64,000 nucleotides of DNA, taken from contig CALIUY010000021.1 of the NCBI GenBank assembly GCA_938048455.1, positions 89,653-153,652 of the forward strand. The letters run 5' to 3'. Made by a program: the position numbers and the translations under genes. Source of the stretch: an uncultured Desulfobacterales bacterium. Lineage in GTDB: Bacteria > Desulfobacterota > Desulfobacteria > Desulfobacterales > SpSt-501. Under the pieces are notes generated by a model, which was given only the letters and a program-made list of their open reading frames with translations, was not told the origin of the DNA and did no database searches. Of this stretch, positions 45,911-54,932 are shown one piece after another. How positions within the stretch are numbered: the first letter of the stretch is position 1; every line of letters begins with the position of its first letter.

Positions 45911-48900
45911 TGGGGCGGACTCCTGCTCGGGCGTCTGCGGCCTCGGCGGGAAGCCGTTCGAGGGCGCGCTCGCAGGCGCGTTTGGCCTCCTCGTCGAGCG
46001 AACGCCAGATGAGCAGCTGATGGCGAACGGTGTCGAGAAAGCGCTTGTTGATCCGGTACCAGGCGTTCGACTCGCCGGTTTCGCGCACGAGGACGACGCG
46101 GATTTCCAGGAACCCCGGCTCCCCCGGGGCCGGCCGGAACTCGAACCCGGCCCGCTGTTGGATGCCGAAGTCGAAGGGGGCGAGCCACACGCGGCTTTGC
46201 AGGGCGAGGCAGCGCGGCTCCTCGCAGGCGGCCTCCGGGCAGGACGGCGTCGGCGCCCCGCTCCGCGGCGCCTCCTCGCAGGCGAATTCCACCGCGACGT
46301 GGGAAGTCGAAAAGACCCCGTGGGTGACGTCGCGGTGGCCTTCGAGAACCTCGTAGAGGAAGCCTCCGAGGCTGCGGTGCTCGCGGTAGGTCAACAGAAA
46401 CGGCAGCGTCAGCTCCAGCCGGTGTCCCCGCGCCGGGGGAAGCGTCCAGGACCGGTTCACGTCCGGAATGGCGATCCGAGAGGCGACCCGCGCGGGGTAG
46501 ATCACCGAGAGCAGCACCACGGCGATCACCAGGGTCATCGCGCCGACACCGGCGAGCGAGGAGTAGTTGACCGTGATTCCGGACCACAGGGCGGAGCCGG
46601 CGAAGAGCCGGGCGGTGGTCTGGGCGAGGAGATAGCCGAAGACCGCGCTCAGCACGGCAAACGCCAGCGCCTCGGCCACGAAGAGAAAGGCGACATGCGA
46701 GGGGGCGAGCCCCACCGAGGTATAGACGGCGATTTCGCGCTTGCGCTCGTAGACCGCCCCGATCATCGTGTTCAGCACAATGAAGACCGAAATCGCGATC
46801 GGCACGAACAGGTTGGGCACGCCGCTGTAGCTGATCGCGTCGCTGGCGTAGTAGAGGTGGGTTCCGGAGGGTTCTCCGCTGTAGAGGGAAAGGCCGAAGC
46901 GGTCGACGAGCGCCTCGGCGGCTTCCTGCGCGGCGGCGGCCTCGGAGCGGCGCACCGCGACCGCCTTGAGGCTGCCGCCCGCGGCCATGACCCACGGAAA
47001 GGGCAGCACGATCGTCGCCTCCGCGGCGACATGCTGGTAGCGGCTCTGCAGCTCGCGCACGTCGTCTCCGCTTTCCAGCGCCTCGAGCTCCTCCTCGCCG
47101 ATTTCGGCCGCCTGCTCCTGCACGAAATAGACCGGCGTCAAGGGTTCGCCGTCGAGGTCGAGCCGCTGCTCGAAGGCCCGGCCCGAGAAAATTCCGACGA
47201 CGGCGAAGTCCATCCCCCCGATGCGCACACGGGCCTCTTCCAGCCGCGCGGGATCGATCCCGAGAGCGGCGGCCAACCGCTCCGGAAGCAGGACCGCCTG
47301 GCGATCGTCCTCGCGGAACCAACGCCCGGCGACCAGGGCCCGGTCGGCCCCCGTGACCCGCGCCTCCGCGGCGGAGAGCCCCATGACGCCCTGGGCCTCC
47401 GTCCGGCGCTCCCCGGCCGCGAGCACCACCGCCGGAGAGCGGGTCGGGTCCTCTTCCTCGATCCAGGCGCGCGGGGCGATCTCCGCACCCGCAGCGAAGG
47501 CCCGGGCGATTTCGCCCGCGGCATCGGGGGGCAGGCTCCGCCAGTTCGGGTTCTTGAGCAGCAGCCCCTGGTAGGGCGACTCGGGCTGGTAGAGGATCCG
47601 GGCGTGACGGCGGACCGATTTGACGGCGGTGAAACTCATCAGGGTAAAGGTCAGGATCACCAGCGTCGCGCAGGTGAGGGCCGTACGCAGCGGCCGGCGG
47701 CGCAGGTTGCTCACTCCGAGCAGGAAGGCCGCCGTCAGAGCCTTCCAGCGCCCGATCTCGGCGCTTTTCAGGATTCGGGCCCGGATCTGCAGCTCGGCCA
47801 TCTCGCGTTCGAAGCGGGCGTAGAGGATCCCGCTCACGGCCACGGCCAGGCCCACGATCAGAAACGCCAGGATGACCACGAGCGGGCTGTACGCCAGGCG
47901 GAACGCCGGGTGGACCTGGTAGATCACCGCGATCAGGGCGACCAAAATGGCGAGAAAGGCGAGGATCCGCCGGTAGATGTTCACGCAGGCGAACAGCAGC
48001 CGCTCCAGGCAGAAGGCGAAGGGAACGAAAAGGGCGATGTAGAAGAGCACGCCGTAGAGCACGTCTTTTTGCGTCCGGTCGACGTCGTCGTAGACCCGGG
48101 TGGCGAGCGCCCAGGCCCGGAGGGCGTCTTCGAGAAACCGCTCGTAGCGCTGCCCGGCCAGGGCGGATTCCGCCTCCTGCAGAGCGGCGAGCCCGGCGGC
48201 CTGCAGGGCGCGGATGCGCTCGTTGACGATGCCGCAGGCTTCGAGATCGGCGATGCGCGGGTCGAGCAGCGTCCAGAGGTCATAGGCCGCCCGATAGGCC
48301 GTGCGCAGGAGCCGGGGGTGGGTCTCGGGTTCGTAGCCGGTCCCGGAGGGATGCGCGGGGTCGCTGTTCAAGAGCACCCCCTTGCGCCGCAGCGGCGTGT
48401 CCGACAACGTCATCTTCAGCGGCGTGCCCGGCTCGAGGAACACGGTGGCGATCGTCGAACTCCAGGTGTCGAGCCGGCTCAGGAACCAGCGCAGGGGTTC
48501 GGCCTCGCGACGCCCGTCGAGCACCTCGGCCCGGGTCAGATACCGGAAGGTGCGCGGCTCAAGAAGGCGGTAAAGGCTGATGCCTTCGCCGGCGAAGAGG
48601 ACAAGATCGGTCTCCATCTGCCGGCGGTTCATCCGCACCCGGTAGGCTTCCTTGCCGGTCGCCTTCTTGTCGATCGCCCAGAGCAGACGCCCGGTCGCTT
48701 CGTCGAAGCGGTAGGCCTCGATCACCACCTTGTGCAGGCTGTGGGTCTTGTCGGCGACCCCGTTCAGGCGGAAGCGCCCCTGGGTGTCGACCCAGGCGTA
48801 GAACCGCGAGTCCCCCTGATAGCAGAGCAGAACGGTCCCGGGAGCGGGCTGGTCGGCGAAAAGCTCGCCGTGCCGCAGGAAGCGGGCCCGGCCGCTCACC

Positions 48901-50765
48901 GAGGAAAACCCGTTGCGCAGCGACTCCCCCTCCTGCAGGGCGGGAGCGGCGGCAAGCGCCGCAAGAAGCGCGCAGACCCCTTCGGCCTGGCGGCGGCCGA
49001 AGTCGAGATCGACCCGCGCGATCGTATCCGCCGGGGTCCCCCAGAAGGGTCGAGCGTCGTGGGTCGTGGCGAGCGTCACCCCGAGCAGTCCGGCGAGCGC
49101 GCTGACCTCGCCGCCGAGCCCCGGCCGGTCGGGAAGAAAGCTCTGCCAGCTCTTGCGGCGGCTCGGTCGGAGCGAATCCTTGAAGAAATCGGGGATTCCC
49201 GCGGCCTCCGCGGCCGCGGGCGCCGCCTGCTGCAGGATGCGGTCGATCCGGCTGTAGGCGGGCGTGCGATGGATCCGCGGCCGAAGGGGATAGAGCCCGC
49301 CGGAGGGAAAGGCGCCCACGCCGTCGCCGCGGCTGGAGAGATGAAGCGAGACCACGGCGGCGATTTCGAACTCTTGCAAAAGGCTGCGCATGCGGACGGT
49401 GCTCTCGAGGGCCTCGCGTTGTGCGCGGGCGTCTTCCAGCACGGCCTGCTGGTCCCGAAGCGCCTGCCCGGCCGCCGCCTGCAGCAGCCGGTCCTCCTCG
49501 GGGGAAAGCTCCGCGAAGGATGCACGCCAGATCAGGCGGCGCAGGATCTGCCGCTCGGCGGTCAGGCTTCGGAGCTCCCGCGGATCCCGCTCCCGGGAAG
49601 AGAGCCGCAGGGCCATGAGACGCCGCGAGAGGCGGTCGGCATCGGTTTTGAGCCGCTCCTGCAGGGCGCGCCGGACCCCCTCGCCCTCCTCGTCCTCCGG
49701 CCCCCCGGCGGAGAGGATCGCCGGGCCTTCGGTGAGCAGCCGTTGCAGTCCCTGCAGGGTGCGCTGCGTGCTTTCGACCCGGCGGTTCATCTCGTTTCGG
49801 GCATCGCGCAGATCCCGGCTGCGCGCCGCGAGGCCGGCGATCCATTCGCGCAGACCGGCATGGGACTGGGCATGGCCGGAGGTGGCGAGCAGAAGCACGG
49901 AGCGCGCCGGAGGGTTTTCCTTCAGATGGCGCGCGAAAAAAAGGAGGCTCGCCGCGCCGAGGGCTTCGTCCGCGCCGGGCGCCATTCCCGGAATCCACGC
50001 CGTCCCGTCGTAGAAGGCCTCCACCACGAGCAGCTCGCGGCGGCGCTCGGGGTCCGAGCCGCGGACCAGGCAGTAGAGATTTTCCCCGTTGGCGCGCCGC
50101 CAGCCGGCCTCGGCGCGGAGCTCGGCCTGGCCGAGCCGGCCTTCGGGGGCCCGCTCGAAGTCTCCGAAGGCGGCGCGCAGCGTTTCGTGGGACGCCCAGA
50201 ACCGCGGGAAGTCGACCGGCGAGAGCTCGAATTTCTCCTCGTAGAGCATCCGCGGAGCATCTCCCCGATCCACGTAAATCAGAGCGCGGGCGCCGAGATC
50301 GGCGGCCGGGATCCAGTTGCGGCCCGAATCGAGCTCCATGAGGAGGATCGTCCCCTCGATCGGCCGGCCGGCGAGCCTGGCGGGGTCGCCGTCGCCGACG
50401 TAGATGACTTCCCGCAGCCCGTCCTCCTCGGCCACCGCCGGCGGGGTGACGGCGTTTCCGGCGAACGCGGCAAGCCGCAGCGGCTCGGCTCGCGAAGGGA
50501 TCCGCAGCGTCGCCCCGCGCGCTTCCAGCACCGGGACGTGGAAGCGGTGGGTGTGCACCGGGCCCAGACCGATCCGCTCGAGTTCCTGCCGCAAAAACGC
50601 CGCCGCCCCCTCGGCGCCGCGGCCGCCCGTCGTGCGATCGCCGAACGCGGCCAGAGCCTCCAGGGCGGCGCCGAAATCCGTACCCCCGGCGACGGCGACC
50701 GTGGGAAAGAGCGTCAGCGCGAGCAGAAGGGCTCCCGAGACCCGGTTGCTGCGGCGGGGATGCAT
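45894..50765 (-). CDS. Giant fusion: degenerate M28-peptidase-like domain plus FtsX permease
   Basis: A protein of 1,623 residues. A signal peptide (SGALLLALTLFPTVAVAGG) leads into an M28 aminopeptidase-like fold (TTGGRGAEGAAAFLRQELE), interrupted by a helical stretch at about 310-480 and resuming to about 620. Metal positions are altered: the usual AHYD reads AFYD (F251, D253), the EE pair is replaced by GHAQ near 298, and HTPxDT reads GTPADT (576-581). So peptidase activity is doubtful. Three membrane segments follow near 900-980, then an FtsX/MacB permease (NLRRRPLRTALTCATLVIL near 1020-1045; last helices near 1318-1428) and a soluble C-terminus with several Cys. The ATG at 50765 has TGAGG upstream; a GTG at 50780 would add five residues and overlap the ATPase stop. 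Confidence 0.85.
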   Translation of the reverse strand: MHPRRSNRVSGALLLALTLFPTVAVAGGTDFGAALEALAAFGDRTTGGRGAEGAAAFLRQELERIGLGPVHTHRFHVPVLEARGATLRIPSRAEPLRLAAFAGNAVTPPAVAEEDGLREVIYVGDGDPARLAGRPIEGTILLMELDSGRNWIPAADLGARALIYVDRGDAPRMLYEEKFELSPVDFPRFWASHETLRAAFGDFERAPEGRLGQAELRAEAGWRRANGENLYCLVRGSDPERRRELLVVEAFYDGTAWIPGMAPGADEALGAASLLFFARHLKENPPARSVLLLATSGHAQSHAGLREWIAGLAARSRDLRDARNEMNRRVESTQRTLQGLQRLLTEGPAILSAGGPEDEEGEGVRRALQERLKTDADRLSRRLMALRLSSRERDPRELRSLTAERQILRRLIWRASFAELSPEEDRLLQAAAGQALRDQQAVLEDARAQREALESTVRMRSLLQEFEIAAVVSLHLSSRGDGVGAFPSGGLYPLRPRIHRTPAYSRIDRILQQAAPAAAEAAGIPDFFKDSLRPSRRKSWQSFLPDRPGLGGEVSALAGLLGVTLATTHDARPFWGTPADTIARVDLDFGRRQAEGVCALLAALAAAPALQEGESLRNGFSSVSGRARFLRHGELFADQPAPGTVLLCYQGDSRFYAWVDTQGRFRLNGVADKTHSLHKVVIEAYRFDEATGRLLWAIDKKATGKEAYRVRMNRRQMETDLVLFAGEGISLYRLLEPRTFRYLTRAEVLDGRREAEPLRWFLSRLDTWSSTIATVFLEPGTPLKMTLSDTPLRRKGVLLNSDPAHPSGTGYEPETHPRLLRTAYRAAYDLWTLLDPRIADLEACGIVNERIRALQAAGLAALQEAESALAGQRYERFLEDALRAWALATRVYDDVDRTQKDVLYGVLFYIALFVPFAFCLERLLFACVNIYRRILAFLAILVALIAVIYQVHPAFRLAYSPLVVILAFLIVGLAVAVSGILYARFEREMAELQIRARILKSAEIGRWKALTAAFLLGVSNLRRRPLRTALTCATLVILTFTLMSFTAVKSVRRHARILYQPESPYQGLLLKNPNWRSLPPDAAGEIARAFAAGAEIAPRAWIEEEDPTRSPAVVLAAGERRTEAQGVMGLSAAEARVTGADRALVAGRWFREDDRQAVLLPERLAAALGIDPARLEEARVRIGGMDFAVVGIFSGRAFEQRLDLDGEPLTPVYFVQEQAAEIGEEELEALESGDDVRELQSRYQHVAAEATIVLPFPWVMAAGGSLKAVAVRRSEAAAAQEAAEALVDRFGLSLYSGEPSGTHLYYASDAISYSGVPNLFVPIAISVFIVLNTMIGAVYERKREIAVYTSVGLAPSHVAFLFVAEALAFAVLSAVFGYLLAQTTARLFAGSALWSGITVNYSSLAGVGAMTLVIAVVLLSVIYPARVASRIAIPDVNRSWTLPPARGHRLELTLPFLLTYREHRSLGGFLYEVLEGHRDVTHGVFSTSHVAVEFACEEAPRSGAPTPSCPEAACEEPRCLALQSRVWLAPFDFGIQQRAGFEFRPAPGEPGFLEIRVVLVRETGESNAWYRINKRFLDTVRHQLLIWRSLDEEAKRACERALERLPAEAADARAGVRPSEAHA

Positions 50766-50776
50766 CTGCCGGTGCC

Positions 50777-51538
50777 TCACGAGCGGGTGCCGATCCGGCC
50801 GATCGTGATCGAGAGCTGTTCGCGGTCTTCGATGCGGTCGATGCGGCCGTCGCGGATCCAGACGACGCGGTCGGAGACGTTGAGCATCTTGAAGTCGTGG
50901 GTGGCCGAGATGACCGTCACGCGGCGCTCGGCGCTCAGCCGTTTCAGCAGCTGGATGATCTCCTCGCCCGTCGTGAGATCGAGGTTTCCCGTCGGCTCGT
51001 CGGCCAGAATGATCGCCGGGTCGTTCGCCAACGCCCGCGCGATCGCCACCCGCTGCTGCTGCCCCCCGGAGAGTTCGGAGGGCTTGTGGCTGTGGCGGTC
51101 GCCGAGGCCCACCTGCTCGAGCAGCCGCAGCCCCTTCTGCACGGCGGCATCCGCGTTCATGCCGGCGAAGATCATCGGCAGGGTCACGTTTTCCAAGGCG
51201 GTCATGACCGGAATGATGTTGAAGGTCTGAAAGATGTAGCCGATCTTGCGGCAGCGCAGCCAGGCGAGTTCGTAAGCGTCGAGCTGGGCGATGTCCACCT
51301 CGTCGATGAAGACCTTGCCCGTGGTCGGCTTGTCCAGCCCCCCGATCATGTTGAAGAGCGTGCTCTTGCCCGATCCCGAGGGGCCCATGATCGAGAGGTA
51401 CTCGCCGCGGGCGATGCGCAGGTCGATCCCCTGGAGCGCCTGGACCTCCATCTTGCCCAGACGGAACACCTTGGTGACCCCGGAGACCCGCACAACGTGG
51501 GCGGCATCGGGGACCGCGGCATCGGGAGGAGGGCTCAT
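50777..51538 (-). CDS. ABC transporter ATPase (LolD/MacB type)
   Basis: A 253-residue ATPase of the LolD/MacB/FtsE group that partners FtsX-type permeases. It has Walker A GPSGSGKSTLFNMIGGLD, Q-loop YIFQTFNIIP, signature ELSGGQQQRVAIARAL, Walker B IILADEPTGNLD and the H-loop SATHDF. It lies between two permease genes, overlapping the FtsX gene by four bases and abutting the giant fusion gene, so it probably powers both as one complex that moves envelope components rather than importing a solute. Confidence 0.95.
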   Translation of the reverse strand: MSPPPDAAVPDAAHVVRVSGVTKVFRLGKMEVQALQGIDLRIARGEYLSIMGPSGSGKSTLFNMIGGLDKPTTGKVFIDEVDIAQLDAYELAWLRCRKIGYIFQTFNIIPVMTALENVTLPMIFAGMNADAAVQKGLRLLEQVGLGDRHSHKPSELSGGQQQRVAIARALANDPAIILADEPTGNLDLTTGEEIIQLLKRLSAERRVTVISATHDFKMLNVSDRVVWIRDGRIDRIEDREQLSITIGRIGTRS

Positions 51539-52230
51539 GTTTCCACCCGCATGGCCTCGACCGGCTGCATCCGCGCCGCGACCCAGGCCGGGTAGAGGAC
51601 CCCGAGCAGGCTGAGCGCCAGGCCGATCCCGGCGGCGGAGATCAAGGAGAGGGCCGCCGCGGCAAGGGGCAAAAACGTAACCGCCGCAACGCCGAAGCGC
51701 AGAAACCCCGCGGCCAGGGCCAAAAGGGCCCCGATCGCGGCCCCGGAGACCGAACCGACCAGACCCATCATGGCGGCCTCAAGCAGGAAGAGCCGCAGGA
51801 CGAAGCGGTCGAGCGCCCCCAGGCATTTCATGGTGCCGATTTCCCGGAAGCGCTCGGTGACCGCCATCAGCTGGGCGTTCAGGATGCCCACCGTACAGAC
51901 GAGAAGGGAGAGGATCAGGACCCAGCGCTGCTTGGCGCCGCGCTCGATGCGCGGGGCGTCGGCCTGGATTTCGTATCCGGCGCGGATCAACCGCTGGCGG
52001 AACTCGGGGCGCCCGGAGGCGAGCAAACCGTCGGCGATGTCGTTGCCGACCGCGTTGTAGCTGAAGAACGACACGGCGAGCACCAGGCTGAGGGTCGTGA
52101 TCAGCGAACGCAAAAAACGCACCCGGAGGCTCCGGTAGGCGATCTCGACCGACTTGCCGAAGGGCAACACGACCTGCCGTCCGATCCGGCGCCGATTCCC
52201 GGAAAGAGCCGACCACGCCTGCGTCGCCAT
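51535..52230 (-). CDS. FtsX-type permease, short form
   Basis: A 231-residue permease with the N-terminal helix (LRSLITTLSLVLAVSFFSYNAVG), a small external loop and three C-terminal helices (WVLILSLLVCTVGILNAQLMAVTERF, LLEAAMMGLVGSVSGAAIG, LISAAGIGLALSLLGVLYP). The cytoplasmic GTMKCLGAL-like coupling helix of the FtsX fold is present (EIGTMKCLGALDRF), and it ends WVAARMQPVEAMR like MacB/LolE permeases. The usual large periplasmic domain is nearly missing. The ATG at 52230 has GAGGTGG upstream; a longer in-frame start exists at 52305. Confidence 0.9.
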   Translation of the reverse strand: MATQAWSALSGNRRRIGRQVVLPFGKSVEIAYRSLRVRFLRSLITTLSLVLAVSFFSYNAVGNDIADGLLASGRPEFRQRLIRAGYEIQADAPRIERGAKQRWVLILSLLVCTVGILNAQLMAVTERFREIGTMKCLGALDRFVLRLFLLEAAMMGLVGSVSGAAIGALLALAAGFLRFGVAAVTFLPLAAAALSLISAAGIGLALSLLGVLYPAWVAARMQPVEAMRVET

Positions 52231-52327
52231 GGGGGGAAGTCCACCTCGATTGCCCGGCACGGGGGGTTGGAGGATGTTTCCCCGATACCACAAGGGGATA
52301 GCCAAGTAAAGACGGCCGATCGCGGGC

Positions 52328-53506
52328 TCAAGCCCCGGCCGGAGGCGTCGGAACGCCTAAATGTTCCGCGATCCAACGCGCCGTGGCCTGCGCACCGTTC
52401 AGGTCCACCTCGACGGGCGGCGGCCGCGGCCGCTCGAGCTGCGCCGCCATCGCCCGCGCCAGCCGGGAAGGGTCGAGATCGGCGTCTTCGAGCACCGCCA
52501 GCGCGCCGAGCGCCTCGAGCCTCCGGCAGCGCAGCCGCTGCTCGCGGTTCTGGGGGAAAGGCCAGACCAGCGCCGGGACCCCGGCGGCCAGGAGGTTCAT
52601 CGTCGTGTTGTAGCCCCCCATGCTGATCGAGAGATCGGCCGCCGCGAGCCAGGAAAGAAACTCGCGGCTGAAGCGCTCGACCCGCACCCGCGGGCCCGCC
52701 GCGGCCTGAAGCCGCTGAAAATCCTCCGGCGGCAGGAAGGGCCCGGTGAAAACCTGGAGAAACAGCCGGCGCGAGCCTTCCAGGCATCGGACGGCTTCGA
52801 GAACGGCTGCGAGCAGGGGAAACCCGACGCTTCCGCCGCCGGCGCTCGCGACGACGAGGCGGTCGTCTTCGCCCAGCCGGAGGGCGCAGCGGAGCCGGTC
52901 TCGGGCCCCGGCCGGCGGCCGGCTCGTCACGAAGCCCGTGTAGAGGACCGGGGGAACGAGGTCGGCCAGACGTCCGAAAGTCTCCTCCAGGCGGACGACG
53001 CGCGGATCGGCGTGGACGAGCACGGCGTCGAAATCGCGGTTGAGGCGGGCGACGACGCGCTCCTCGTAGTCGCGCACGGCGCGTTTCTCGACCAGGACGT
53101 CGCGCACGCTGCAGACGGCGAAGCCTGGACCTCCGGCGCGGCGGCCGTAGCCCGCGAGCAGGGGATCGAGTTCGAAACCGAAAGCCTTGCGGCCGAAGGG
53201 GTAAAGCTCGACCACGAAGGCCTCCGGCGCCGCGGCGGCGAACAGCGAGGAGAGAAGGCGGCGCCGTTCGCGGCGCAGAGCCTCCAGGTCCCCTCCCGGC
53301 GCAGCGGGCCGGAGTTCCGAAAAACGCTCGTCCATCACCAGCGCCGGCAGGCGGAACTCGCGCACGTTTTCCGGAAGGGCGGCCTCGACCGGCGGTCCTC
53401 CCGTGATCAGGACGACGGGCCGGGGAGCGAGCGCGCGGCAGATCTCGAGACTGCGGAAGAGATGGCCCACCCCCAGGACGTGCTGGCAGTAAACGGCGAT
53501 CGTCAT
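52328..53506 (-). CDS. Glycosyltransferase, MurG-like (GT28-type)
   Basis: A 392-residue glycosyltransferase of GT-B shape. The N-terminus MTIAVYCQHVLGVGHLFRSLEI carries the nucleotide-sugar-family GHLFR motif; the C-terminal half has SISMGGYNTTMNLLAAGVPALVWPF, the donor-binding GGxNT element like that of MurG and UDP-GlcNAc transferases, and QNREQRLRC. Acceptor unknown. It overlaps the deacetylase gene by four bases; the 97-bp gap to the downstream FtsX gene has only a weak promoter-like sequence. Confidence 0.88.
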   Translation of the reverse strand: MTIAVYCQHVLGVGHLFRSLEICRALAPRPVVLITGGPPVEAALPENVREFRLPALVMDERFSELRPAAPGGDLEALRRERRRLLSSLFAAAAPEAFVVELYPFGRKAFGFELDPLLAGYGRRAGGPGFAVCSVRDVLVEKRAVRDYEERVVARLNRDFDAVLVHADPRVVRLEETFGRLADLVPPVLYTGFVTSRPPAGARDRLRCALRLGEDDRLVVASAGGGSVGFPLLAAVLEAVRCLEGSRRLFLQVFTGPFLPPEDFQRLQAAAGPRVRVERFSREFLSWLAAADLSISMGGYNTTMNLLAAGVPALVWPFPQNREQRLRCRRLEALGALAVLEDADLDPSRLARAMAAQLERPRPPPVEVDLNGAQATARWIAEHLGVPTPPAGA

Positions 53507-54297
53507 CGCGCGGCGCCCTCCCGCCCGCCGGCCGGAGCGGCCGTCGCCGTGGGCGGCGGCGAGGCGAGCAGTTCCTCGATGTCGGTGCGCGCGAGAACGC
53601 GGGGATCCTTCGGCCGGGACGGCCCGTAGAACTCGCGGAACCCGAACCGCTCGAGCTCTTCGATCAGCACCGGGGAATACTCGTTGAAGGGAAAGGCGTA
53701 GGCCTCGGGTCGGAAGCCGAGGTGGCGTTCGAACCACTCGAGGCAGCGCTCCGTGTCGCGCCGGATGTCCGCGCGCCACTCGGCCTCGGTGCGCGGCCGC
53801 AGGCGGCCTTCTTCGTAGACGAATCCGGCGAAGGCGAGCCGGGAGCGGATGCTCAACCCCCGGCGCAGCGCGGCGGGGATCGGCGAAAGCCGCTCCTGCT
53901 TCCAGGGGCTCACGGGTCGGGGCCGTCGCGGGGCGATGTCGGTCAGGCCGATCTCGTGGAAATGGCTGTGCGCTCCCAGCCGCACCCCTTGCTGCCGGGC
54001 GAGAAACCGGGCCTCTTCCACGGTGAGAAACGCCTCCCGGTCGCCGCGCAGGAAGGCGGCGTGCGCATACTCCGCGGGGGGGCGGTAGGGGAGAAAGCGG
54101 CCGTCGAAGCGGGGCCGCGCCGGCCCCTCCCCGATGAGCGAGGTGGTCAAAAAGAAGAGCAGCGGGCTTGGGAACCGCTGCAGCAGGGGAAGGTAATAGT
54201 AGTGGGAAAAGAGGCCGTCGTCGAAGGTGAGCGCCCAGCCGTCGAGCGGCAACGCGAAATATTCGGGCCGCAGGTCGTGGATGACCAGCCGCTTCAC
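53503..54297 (-). CDS. Polysaccharide deacetylase
   Basis: A 264-residue carbohydrate esterase 4 (NodB-type) enzyme. It has the catalytic/metal motif LTFDDG near residue 24, the metal His motif LGAHSHFHEIGLTD, and FRPEAYAFPFNEYSP near the C-terminal side. No signal peptide is seen, so it may act in the cytosol on a glycolipid or sugar precursor. It is translationally coupled to both neighbours (4-base overlaps), a MurG-like transferase and a histidine phosphatase. Confidence 0.9.
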   Translation of the reverse strand: MKRLVIHDLRPEYFALPLDGWALTFDDGLFSHYYYLPLLQRFPSPLLFFLTTSLIGEGPARPRFDGRFLPYRPPAEYAHAAFLRGDREAFLTVEEARFLARQQGVRLGAHSHFHEIGLTDIAPRRPRPVSPWKQERLSPIPAALRRGLSIRSRLAFAGFVYEEGRLRPRTEAEWRADIRRDTERCLEWFERHLGFRPEAYAFPFNEYSPVLIEELERFGFREFYGPSRPKDPRVLARTDIEELLASPPPTATAAPAGGREGAAR

Positions 54298-54932
54298 AAG
54301 GCCGCCTCCCGGGGAGGCTCGGCCGCCGACGGCGCCTCAAGCGGCCGCACCTCCACAAGCCGCAAATCTCCGTCGGCGCCGCAGACGACCTGAAGGATGC
54401 GGTAGCCGCGGCCGGGCGCCTCCTCGGCCTCGTGAAGCACGCCGCCGGAAAGAAAGAGCTCGAGGCTGCGCAACACTCCGCCGTGGGTCACGACGAGCAC
54501 CCGCTCGCCGTCGCCGCGGCGGGCGGCCTCGCCGAGGGCGGCGAGGACGCGCTCGAGCAGCTCGCGGCGCGATTCGCCCCCCGGCGGCCGGAACTCCCAG
54601 CCGGCCTGCACCTGACGGGCGAGCGCCTCGGGTTCGCTGCGGCCGATTTCGGCGAGGGTGCGCCCCGTCCAGGCGCCCCAGTCGAGCTCCCGCAGCCGCG
54701 GCTCGACCTCCAGCGGCCGGCCGATTTCGGCCGCGATGCGGCGCGCGGTCGCCAGCGCGCGGCCGGAGTCGCTCGCCAGGACCCGGTCCCAGCCGAAACC
54801 GGAAAGCACGCGGCCCCAGCGCGCGGCCATGCGTTCTCCCTCCGGGGTCAGCGGGGAGTCCTGTCGGCCCTGGATTCGCCGTTTTCGGTTCCAGACGGTT
54901 TCGGCGTGGCGGATCAGGCCGAAGCGCGTCAT
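54294..54932 (-). CDS. Histidine phosphatase family protein
   Basis: A 212-residue phosphoglycerate-mutase-like phosphatase. The catalytic RHAETVWNRKRRIQG (RHG-type) motif is at the N-terminus, the proton donor Glu in LRELDWGAWTGRT, and the second His in LVVTHGGVLRSLE. It resembles alpha-ribazole phosphatase and general sugar phosphatases; in this place, between two glycosyltransferases and a deacetylase, a sugar-phosphate role is likely. Four-base overlaps with both neighbours. Confidence 0.9.
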   Translation of the reverse strand: MTRFGLIRHAETVWNRKRRIQGRQDSPLTPEGERMAARWGRVLSGFGWDRVLASDSGRALATARRIAAEIGRPLEVEPRLRELDWGAWTGRTLAEIGRSEPEALARQVQAGWEFRPPGGESRRELLERVLAALGEAARRGDGERVLVVTHGGVLRSLELFLSGGVLHEAEEAPGRGYRILQVVCGADGDLRLVEVRPLEAPSAAEPPREAAL

